Below, piece by piece: positions 1 through 5,055 of a DNA stretch of 8,643 nucleotides. The stretch's first letter is position 1; every line of letters starts with the position of its first letter. The DNA is from Patescibacteria group bacterium. GTDB taxonomy: Bacteria; Patescibacteriota; UBA1384. Below the pieces are notes generated by a model, which saw only the letters and a program-made list of their open reading frames with translations, had not been told where the DNA came from and did not search any database. Made by a program: the position numbers and the translations under genes. The DNA lies in contig JAGOOF010000023.1 in assembly GCA_017992655.1 (NCBI GenBank), positions 1-8,643 on the forward strand. The letters are read 5' to 3'.

Positions 1-639
1 ATATTGTGAGCCACGAATGAATAACGCGAAAGCAGCCAGTATCAAACCTCCTCCCATTAGCATTTGCGTATAAGATCCCCCTGCCACAAAAAAGGTAACA
101 GTAGCGATACCTGTCATAATTACCAAGGTGCCAAGATCAGATTGTAACCCTATCAACAACAAAGAGATAATAGCGAGAATTGCAATAACTGGTAAAATAT
201 TTACTTTTTCAGGCCTTTTCGCAAACAAACTAGAGAAATAAATAATCAAAGTAAGTTTTGCAAACTCCGAAGGCTGAAAACGAATTAGGCCAATATCGAG
301 CCAACGGCTTGCTCCTTTGCTTTCCTCCCCGATGCCAGGAATTAAAACAACGAGCAGTAAAACAATAGTGGCAAGAAGCATCCAGATTGAATATTTTTGC
401 CATACTCGGTAGTCGATTACCATTGTCACCGCCATGGCAATTAATCCAACCGCTAAGCTAAGTGCCTGGCGACCAACAAAATAATAATTATTATCGCCGT
501 CGAACCACTGAAAGGCAATAAGCGATGACGCAGAATAAATCATTAAAAGGCCAAACAACGCAAGAGATACCACCACTAGTAAAAAAATGTAGTCTGGTCT
601 TTTTGAATAACGCCGAAATTTATCGAGAGAATTGTTCAT
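1..639 (-). CDS. ftsW: FtsW-type lipid II polymerase (SEDS family), 3' end cut by window edge
   Basis: This SEDS-family membrane glycosyltransferase polymerises lipid II at the septum with its partner PBP, here FtsI. The first 213 codons are visible. The N-terminus is short and basic (MNNSLDKFRRYSKRPDY), followed by a membrane segment at about 18-40 that ends in the family signature YSAS (35-38). Further membrane segments lie near 58-76, 84-101, 127-141, 147-166 and 170-187. The extracytoplasmic loop carries KGASRWLDIGLIRFQPSEFA (108-127), the hallmark of FtsW/RodA/SpoVE, and QSDLGT (166-171) matches the usual P-DLGT motif. The ATG overlaps the last 20 bases of murD in another frame. No good Shine-Dalgarno is visible, so translational coupling is likely. 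FtsW is preferred over RodA because of the dcw context. Full-length members have about 360-400 residues, so about 150-190 residues lie outside the window. Confidence 0.95.
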   Translation of the reverse strand, partial: MNNSLDKFRRYSKRPDYIFLLVVVSLALFGLLMIYSASSLIAFQWFDGDNNYYFVGRQALSLAVGLIAMAVTMVIDYRVWQKYSIWMLLATIVLLLVVLIPGIGEESKGASRWLDIGLIRFQPSEFAKLTLIIYFSSLFAKRPEKVNILPVIAILAIISLLLIGLQSDLGTLVIMTGIATVTFFVAGGSYTQMLMGGGLILAAFALFIRGSQY

Positions 640-1975
640 AAACTAGCTTATTAAATTGTTGTCCACGCACAACATAATTTTCGAATTGGTCAAAACTCGC
701 TCCGCCAGGAGAGAAAAGGATTGTGTCACCGTTTTTCGCAATTTTTTTTGCCTTCCCCAGCGCCTCGGGAAGAGTTGATACTGCTTCGAATTTGATTTCA
801 TTTTTTACACTATTTATTAAGGGAGGCAACTCACGTGCCAAATCGCCAAAAACATAAACCATTTTAATATTTTTTGCCAATGAGAGCTCTTTTACTAGCA
901 CAGAATAATCAAGCCCTTTATTTTTTCCACCCACCAGCAAAATTAAGGGTGCGCGAGGGTGCGCTTTTATTGCGGCAATCGTGGTATTAGGGTTAGTAGA
1001 CGCAGAATCATTAATGAATAAAACACCGTTTATAGTAGCAACTTCTTCTAACCTTTGTGATAGACCTTTAAACTTTTTCACCGCACGCCGTATAGCATCA
1101 TTTTTAATACCCAATATTTTCGCAACCGCCACTGAAGCTGCTACATTAAGACTGTTATGTGGCTGGTTAATAATAACATCTGATAAAGACAGGATATGCT
1201 CTTTTTGTTCGACGTTGCCAAACAGGCTACCGTCTTGCCACCAAAGCGCGGGTGCGCTAGGCGTTGCCTTTATATCACCAAAAACTTTTAATACTTTGCT
1301 CTTAGCAATTGATTGCGCCTTATTGAACAAAGAGTTTGCGCCAGTAATAACCAACCAATCATCATTTTTTTGGTTGCGCACTATCTCAAGTTTTGCACTG
1401 TGATAGTCATTAAGCGACTTATGATAGTCTAAATGCTCCTCGTTTACGTCGAGCATTACCGCAATATTAGGGCTTGCTCCTAAGTCCATAAGCTGAAAGC
1501 TGGAAAGCTCTACAACCGCCCAATCACTTTTTGATGCGTTATCAACAACCGTTAAATCGGCCACTCCTATGTTGCCAGTAACGATAGATTTTAATTGTGC
1601 TTCGTCTAAAATTGTCTTTATTAATGAAACAGTCGTTCCCTTTCCCTTGGTACCGGTAACGCCAATAGTCTTACCCGGCCATAAGTCAAAAAATAACCTT
1701 GTTAAAGAGGTTAAAGTACCATTATAAGAACAAAGATCGGGTAGATGGGGTGATACGCCGGGACTACGGAATATGATGTCGTATTGCGAAAGGTTGCTAA
1801 ATGCGTCTTTGCCGACAATCAGATTGAAGCCGTCCTTAACAATTTCTTCCGCAGAAACTTTTTCATTTTGATCAAGAAAATCGGCACAAATTTTGTGGCG
1901 TTTAAAATAATGAGCAAGAGCACGGCCCTCACGACCGGCACCCAACACCGCAATTTTTTTTCCATTAAGCTTCAT
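620..1975 (-). CDS. murD: UDP-N-acetylmuramoylalanine--D-glutamate ligase (MurD)
   Basis: This cytoplasmic ATP-dependent ligase adds D-Glu to UDP-MurNAc-L-Ala. Its 451 residues are full length for the family. The N-terminal Rossmann-like domain starts with VLGAGREG (10-17). The central ATPase domain has the P-loop GVTGTKGKGTT (105-115), ELSSFQL (156-162), NEEHLDYH (178-185) and NDYHSAKLE (189-197), where Lys195 matches the carbamylated lysine of Mur ligases. The C-terminal domain begins around SQRLE (306-310) and has NDSASTNP (322-329), LLVGGKNKGLDYS (346-358) and FSPGGASFDQF (421-431). One oddity is that the common NDSKATN motif has Ala at residue 325 instead of Lys. The start is ATG, 6 nt after the mraY stop, without a clear Shine-Dalgarno. 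The stop overlaps the start of ftsW. Confidence 0.97.
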   Translation of the reverse strand: MKLNGKKIAVLGAGREGRALAHYFKRHKICADFLDQNEKVSAEEIVKDGFNLIVGKDAFSNLSQYDIIFRSPGVSPHLPDLCSYNGTLTSLTRLFFDLWPGKTIGVTGTKGKGTTVSLIKTILDEAQLKSIVTGNIGVADLTVVDNASKSDWAVVELSSFQLMDLGASPNIAVMLDVNEEHLDYHKSLNDYHSAKLEIVRNQKNDDWLVITGANSLFNKAQSIAKSKVLKVFGDIKATPSAPALWWQDGSLFGNVEQKEHILSLSDVIINQPHNSLNVAASVAVAKILGIKNDAIRRAVKKFKGLSQRLEEVATINGVLFINDSASTNPNTTIAAIKAHPRAPLILLVGGKNKGLDYSVLVKELSLAKNIKMVYVFGDLARELPPLINSVKNEIKFEAVSTLPEALGKAKKIAKNGDTILFSPGGASFDQFENYVVRGQQFNKLVYEQFSR

Positions 1976-1981
1976 TTGAAA

Positions 1982-3001
1982 TTAAATCTTATCGAATAAA
2001 GCAACTGCTAGGCCTACGCTTGCCGAGACAGCAGAGATAATCCAAAAACGCATTGTCACTTTAGTTTCCGGCCAGCCGAGCGCTTCTAGATGATGGTGGA
2101 TCGGCGAGGATAAGAACACTTTTCTCTTGAATAATTTCTTGCTTGTAATTTGTACCATTACAGATAACGCTTCTACTACGAACACAAAGCCAATAATAAA
2201 AAGCACAATTGGCGTGTTTGTCAAAAACGCGATCACCCCTAAAGTCATACCCAGACTCATTGCCCCCGTATCTCCCATAAAAAAGCGTGCGGGGTGAATG
2301 TTGAACCACAAAAAGGAAAGAAGTAGGCCTAAAATTGTGGCGCAAAAGATTGCCAGTTCAAGCTTGCCTTGGCTTAAAGCAATAATCGCATAGGCACCGT
2401 AGCTGAGAGCTAAAGTCCCTCCTGCCAAACCGTCTAGGCCATCTGTTTCGTTCACCGCAAAGGCGAAAAAAACAAGCCCAACAATAAATATTGGGATATA
2501 CCAAAGACCAATTTCAAAGTTTCCTGCGAAAGGAACGTGAATAGTGCTCCACCCTAGCTTAAAGAAAAACCACCAAGCACCGACTGCTGCTACAGCACTA
2601 TAAAATAAAAACTTATAGCAAAAACGCATGCCACCGCGGTTGGGGCCAATGCCACGAATATTCATAATATCATCTAGTGCGCCAATGATGCCCGTACCTA
2701 CTAAGCAGAATAAAGGAAGCCACGTACCAGAACGTGACATGTTAAATATAAAAGTAATTATGGTTGTTGGCACCCAAATTAAAAGGCCAGCCATAGTGGG
2801 CGTATTTTCTTTGTTTTGGTGTAATTTTTTATATATCGGAGCCTTTTCTCCCGCATAATCGGTATGGCGTATCTTTTTCCCCAATTTATTGCGGTAAAGA
2901 AAGTCCGTAAACAACGGAGTTAAAAGAATACCAATTACAAATGAAAACGAGGTGAAGGAGAGTAAGCGAATAAAATATATAGGTGATTGAATGTCAAACA
3001 T
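1982..3001 (-). CDS. mraY: Phospho-N-acetylmuramoyl-pentapeptide-transferase (MraY)
   Basis: This integral membrane enzyme transfers phospho-MurNAc-pentapeptide from UDP to undecaprenyl phosphate to make lipid I. The protein has 339 residues and about ten hydrophobic segments. Motifs in order are NTPTMAG (66-72), a TPTMGG variant, the catalytic pair D110-D111 in ALDD, NETDGLDGLAGG (184-195), HPARFFMGDTG (236-246) with the Mg-binding Asp at 244, and SPIHHHLEALGW (299-310) with the HHH signature. An upstream TTG at 3088 would add 29 residues that only read through the end of murF in another frame. The ATG at 3001 has GAGG five bases upstream (3007-3010) and yields the normal N-terminus MFDIQSPIY. 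The gene follows murF by 10 bp and precedes murD by 6 bp, so all three are probably on one transcript. Confidence 0.97.
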   Translation of the reverse strand: MFDIQSPIYFIRLLSFTSFSFVIGILLTPLFTDFLYRNKLGKKIRHTDYAGEKAPIYKKLHQNKENTPTMAGLLIWVPTTIITFIFNMSRSGTWLPLFCLVGTGIIGALDDIMNIRGIGPNRGGMRFCYKFLFYSAVAAVGAWWFFFKLGWSTIHVPFAGNFEIGLWYIPIFIVGLVFFAFAVNETDGLDGLAGGTLALSYGAYAIIALSQGKLELAIFCATILGLLLSFLWFNIHPARFFMGDTGAMSLGMTLGVIAFLTNTPIVLFIIGFVFVVEALSVMVQITSKKLFKRKVFLSSPIHHHLEALGWPETKVTMRFWIISAVSASVGLAVALFDKI

Positions 3002-3006
3002 TTTTT

Positions 3007-3010
3007 CCTC
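3007..3010 (-). promoter_or_regulatory. mraY ribosome binding site
   Basis: GAGG followed by five A residues precedes the ATG at 3001. This decides the mraY start in favour of the ATG and against the in-frame TTG at 3088. The site falls in the 10-bp gap after the murF stop. Confidence 0.75.
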
Positions 3011-3011
3011 T

Positions 3012-4253
3012 TTATATTGGCTTAATTGGTATTTTCTGCCACCGTTTATTTTGGCGGGGCAAAAGTTTCTCTTTATTACTTGAGTCAAGCATTATGGCCT
3101 CAACAATTTTCTCCATCCTCACTCCCTGAGAGCCCTTCACTAAAATTATCGCGCTCTCTTTTAGGTTGTGCACAACATACTCTTTTGCTTTTTCCAAATC
3201 CGTAAATGCGTTGCCCTTATTGTTAGCGATCTTCATTCTCGGGCCAACAGTAATAACCTCGTCAGCAACTTGGTACGCATAGCTTAATACCGCTTGATGT
3301 TCTTTTTCGCTTTCGGCGCCAAGCTCTAGCATGTCACCAAGAATCGCTATTTTAGGCCTCCCTTTCATTATAGCAAGAACTTCAAGCGCCATGCGTGTGG
3401 AAAGCGGATTAGCATTGTAAGTTTCGTTAATTATAATGCTTTTTTTTCGCCCCGCGATAATATTGCCACGACCGGGTAAGGGACGATAATTGTTTAGTGC
3501 GTTCTGTATGTCTTTCTCGTCCATGCCAACACTATGGCCAAAAATTATTGCAGGTAAAACAGAGAGGACATGTTGCATACCCAAGGCGTTAATTGAAAAA
3601 TGGTATTTTTTTTGCAAGTTTACTACGGTAAAACTAGTAGATGCCTTATCCACTTTCATTTCAGCAACGCGCCAGTTGCAATGTGCTTTTTCCCCAAAGG
3701 TAGTTACGCTAATCTTAAGATCGTCACATGCTTGACGGAGGCGGCTATCATCACCATTAATTATTACCGTGTCTTTATTCACGGCGTGCGCAAGTTTTAA
3801 TTTTTCTTTTACTAACTGTTTAGTATCGTTAAAGTACTCAAGATGAACAGAGCTGATGTTAGTTAAGACTGCCACTGTAGGTTTAGCAACAGAAAGTAAA
3901 AAATCCATATCGCCAGGGTGGTCAATACCGTATTCCAATACGTATATAGATGGTGGTTTATAAGTGAAGGCGCGCCACAAAGCGCCTGCTATTACCTGTG
4001 GATAGCACCACGAAGATGGCGTCTGTGTGTATCCGAGGACACTTAAAGGCAGGCCAATTTCGTTATTTAAATTACCAGAAGCAACCAGTGCTTTTTCGCT
4101 GTATTTTGCTTTAGCAATTGCCCCTAATGCTTCCTTGGTGCTTGTCTTTCCGCTCGAACCGGTTACCCCAATGATCACTTTGTCCTTGTTGGCACGGGCA
4201 ACAACACGGCGCGCGCACCAAGCAAAATAAGAAGCTAGCAGTTTAATAACCAT
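3012..4253 (-). CDS. murF: MurF-type ligase (UDP-MurNAc-tripeptide--D-Ala-D-Ala ligase) lacking the N-terminal domain
   Basis: This cytoplasmic ATP-dependent ligase adds D-Ala-D-Ala to the UDP-MurNAc-tripeptide. From the ATG at 4253 it has 413 residues. After a short hydrophobic/basic lead (MVIKLLASYFAWCARR) come the P-loop GVTGSSGKTSTK (29-40), NLNNEIGLPLSVL (61-73), LEYGIDHPGDMD (106-117), TNISSVHLEYF (131-141), EKLKLAH (150-156) with the probable carbamylated Lys, NETYNANPLS (276-285), LGDMLELGAESEKEH (305-319) and LVKGSQGVRMEKIV (371-384). These are MurF-specific signatures. The P-loop lies near residue 30 rather than about 100 as in E. coli MurF, so the UDP-MurNAc-binding N-domain is missing. 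This agrees with CPR homologues as I remember them. A GTG at 4316 would add 21 residues, but they lie inside a repeat and overlap the promoter. The C-terminal tail is basic. Confidence 0.93.
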   Translation of the reverse strand: MVIKLLASYFAWCARRVVARANKDKVIIGVTGSSGKTSTKEALGAIAKAKYSEKALVASGNLNNEIGLPLSVLGYTQTPSSWCYPQVIAGALWRAFTYKPPSIYVLEYGIDHPGDMDFLLSVAKPTVAVLTNISSVHLEYFNDTKQLVKEKLKLAHAVNKDTVIINGDDSRLRQACDDLKISVTTFGEKAHCNWRVAEMKVDKASTSFTVVNLQKKYHFSINALGMQHVLSVLPAIIFGHSVGMDEKDIQNALNNYRPLPGRGNIIAGRKKSIIINETYNANPLSTRMALEVLAIMKGRPKIAILGDMLELGAESEKEHQAVLSYAYQVADEVITVGPRMKIANNKGNAFTDLEKAKEYVVHNLKESAIILVKGSQGVRMEKIVEAIMLDSSNKEKLLPRQNKRWQKIPIKPI

Positions 4254-4259
4254 GCGCCA

Positions 4260-4268
4260 ATTATACCA
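4260..4268 (-). promoter_or_regulatory. Extended -10 promoter of murF, probably giving a leaderless mRNA
   Basis: On the minus strand TGGTATAAT is a perfect TATAAT with the extended TGn element. Six bases (TGGCGC) separate it from the murF ATG at 4253, which puts the expected transcription start on or within a base of the A of that ATG. No convincing -35 box is present; the best hexamer at 17-bp spacing is TGGTAC. Extended -10 promoters often do without one. The promoter would restart transcription of murF-mraY-murD-ftsW after the repeat array. Confidence 0.6.
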
Positions 4269-4317
4269 TTTACTGCGCTTTTGTACCAGAAAATACGCCC
4301 GCTGGTAACAGTTCACT

Positions 4318-4382
4318 GTTCGAACAAAGTGAGAACCCCGTTCCGAACAGGACGGGGTAAACTATTTTCTTTACTGTTCGAA
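4318..4382. repeat. Left end module of the array (inverted copy of the right end)
   Basis: One element (4318-4336) runs directly into a GC hairpin at 4336-4357, with arms CCCCGTTCC and GGACGGGG (one bulged T). Then come GGGGTAAACTAT and TTTACTGTTCGA, which begins the next element. The same order of parts, on the opposite strand, makes up 4930-5015. Confidence 0.7.
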
Positions 4383-4466
4383 CTGTACCCAGTGAGAACT
4401 ATAACGTCTAGATATCAACTGATGGTTCTTAGTTCTCAAGATGGCGCTCCGCGCGTTCTCTCGAAC
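4376..4466. repeat. Array unit 1: facing pair of hairpin elements around a 30-nt spacer
   Basis: The left element (4376-4399) has arms GTTC/GAAC, a GA/GA mismatch, inner stem ACTG/CAGT and loop TACC. The right element (4432-4466) has arms GTTC/GAAC, TC/TC, then AAGA facing TCTC with one mismatch, then GCGC/GCGC around TCC. GAGAACT at 4394-4400 can also pair with AGTTCTC at 4431-4437 across the spacer 4401-4430. Confidence 0.75.
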
Positions 4467-4480
4467 GATAAGGTTTTGCT

Positions 4481-4565
4481 GTTCGAACAAAGTGAGAACT
4501 ACTACGAAAGGATAACAACTTACGACAACAGTTCTCGAGATGGCGCTCCGCGCGTTCTCTCGAAC
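4481..4565. repeat. Array unit 2: facing pair of hairpin elements around a 29-nt spacer
   Basis: The left element (4481-4499) has arms GTTC/GAAC, GA/GA, AC/GT and loop AAA. The right element (4531-4565) is the most regular long hairpin: GTTC/GAAC, TC/TC, GAGA/TCTC, a second 2x2 mismatch, then GCGC/GCGC closed by TCC. The spacer is 4501-4529. Confidence 0.75.
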
Positions 4566-4580
4566 GATAAATCTTTTACT

Positions 4581-4654
4581 GTTCTAACAAAGTGAGAACT
4601 ATCCGTCGGTTGCGGTATCAACGGCCTATAGTTCTCGGTGAGTACACCTCGAAC
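4581..4654. repeat. Array unit 3: facing pair of hairpin elements around a 29-nt spacer
   Basis: The left element (4581-4599) has one change, GTTCTA for GTTCGA. The right element (4631-4654) has GTTC/GAAC, TC/TC and a perfect GGTG/CACC stem with loop AGTA. The spacer 4601-4629 is bounded by an extended inverted repeat, GAGAACTAT/ATAGTTCTC, and itself contains GTTG/CAAC. Confidence 0.75.
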
Positions 4655-4726
4655 GATAAGTCCTTTACTGTTCGAGCGGGAACGAGAACTATCGCGCCAA
4701 AATAATTCTCACGGTCTTTAGTTCTC

Positions 4727-4747
4727 GTGTTTCGACAAGCTCAACAC
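4727..4747. repeat. Hairpin with other arms but the same tandem-mismatch layout
   Basis: Arms GTGTT and AACAC (4727-4731 and 4743-4747) pair, TC faces TC, and GACAAGC forms the top. On the minus strand the mismatch reads GA/GA, as in the surrounding elements. The core TTCGACAAGCTCA resembles, from memory, a palindromic repeat scattered in many unrelated bacterial genomes. Confidence 0.55.
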
Positions 4748-4782
4748 AGGTCACAAAGCTTGCCCTGCTCAGCGTGGGTTTG

Positions 4783-4822
4783 CCCCGCCCGCCGGGGTTT
4801 GCCCCGCATCGAATGGTGCGGG
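4783..4822. repeat. GC-rich double hairpin module, copy A
   Basis: CCCCGCCCGCCGGGG is followed by TTTG and then a stem with arms CCCCGCA and TGCGGGG around an 8-nt loop. It abuts GTTCTCGGTGA of the next element. Copy B at 4954-4991 has the same parts in the same order. Confidence 0.7.
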
Positions 4823-4861
4823 GTTCTCGGTGATTACACCTCTAACGATAAGTCCTTTACT

Positions 4862-5015
4862 GTTCGAACAAAGTGAGAACTATCACATTAGCGCAAGAGT
4901 AACGGTCTTTAGTTCTCGTCATTCCATTCCTCGAACAGTAAAAAGATAGTTTACCCCGCCCGCCGGGGCTTGCCCCGCCCGAACGTGCGGGGTTCTCGGT
5001 GAGTAAACCTCGAAC
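4862..5015. repeat. Array unit 5: long variant and right end of the array
   Basis: The left element (4862-4880) is the standard 19-mer. After a 29-nt spacer (4882-4910) comes element 4912-4936, whose inner part does not pair well. TAGTTTACCCC and GC-rich copy B (4954-4991) lead into the last element at 4992-5015 (GGT facing ACC, one mismatch from the perfect form). Units 4 and 5 share an 18-base identity across spacer end and arm, ACGGTCTTTAGTTCTCGT (4711-4728 and 4902-4919). Confidence 0.7.
4936..4991 (-). terminator. Possible terminator after ftsI inside the array
   Basis: Read on the minus strand, two GC-rich hairpins (arms CCCCGC/GCGGGG, then CCCCG/CGGGG at 4954-4968) are followed by TAAACTATCTTTTTA. 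The T run starts about nine bases past the stem, further than in a standard intrinsic terminator, so the call is weak. If real, it would end the mraZ-rsmH-ftsL-ftsI transcript and explain why murF has its own promoter. Confidence 0.3.
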
Positions 5016-5055
5016 AGTAAGAGAAGACAAATCGGTTAATTTTTGGCGAAAATTG

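Larger units (their letters stand above)
4670..4846. repeat. Array unit 4: long variant with a roughly 100-bp internal segment
   Basis: The left element (4670-4689) keeps the GTTCGA and GAGAAC arms but its inner stem is poor. After a 29-nt spacer (4691-4719), GTTCTCG at 4721-4727 opens the right arm. About 100 bp of other sequence intervenes before a second GTTCTCG at 4823-4829 starts a full right element (GGTG/CACC, loop ATTA). The intervening part carries the GTGTT/AACAC hairpin (4727-4747) and a GC-rich hairpin block. Confidence 0.65.
4318..5015. repeat. Array of alternating inverted hairpin repeats (REP/BIME-like) in the usual murE position
   Basis: The stretch between ftsI and murF has no credible gene and is built from one short element in both orientations. 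Reading plus, GTTCGA...GAGAAC occurs at 4318-4336, 4376-4399, 4481-4499, 4581-4599 (GTTCTA variant), 4670-4689 and 4862-4880. The reverse complement GTTCTC...TCGAAC occurs at 4432-4466, 4531-4565, 4631-4654, 4823-4846 (CTAAC variant), 4912-4936 and 4992-5015. Outer arms GTTC/GAAC pair, then GA faces GA, then an inner stem pairs in most copies. The elements are further flanked by TTTACT and by GATAA or AGTAA. No transposase, cas gene or tRNA is nearby. The family was not recognised by name. A REP/MITE-like mobile palindrome or an RNA regulatory array are the main alternatives. Confidence 0.85.

Noticed and set aside
1982..3088. Longer mraY from TTG at 3088
   Set aside because: The extension overlaps the end of murF by 77 bases in another frame, and a good Shine-Dalgarno stands before the ATG at 3001.
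3012..4316. Longer murF from GTG at 4316
   Set aside because: The extra 21 codons begin at the edge of the repeat array, cover the extended -10 promoter and have no Shine-Dalgarno. The ATG at 4253 is better supported.
4281..4595. Plus-strand open reading frame of 104 codons
   Set aside because: It reads through the hairpin repeats, giving a duplicated DGAPRVLSNDK peptide that only reflects the DNA repeats, and it has no ribosome binding site.
4318..5015. CRISPR array
   Set aside because: Near-constant 29-nt spacers between repeats look similar at first, but the repeats alternate in orientation, vary in length (19-35 nt) and form facing pairs. No cas gene is present.
4318..5015. Integron attC cassette array
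   Set aside because: The palindromes have GTT and AAC ends, but the arms do not fit RYYYAAC/GTTRRRY core sites, and no cassette genes or integrase are present.
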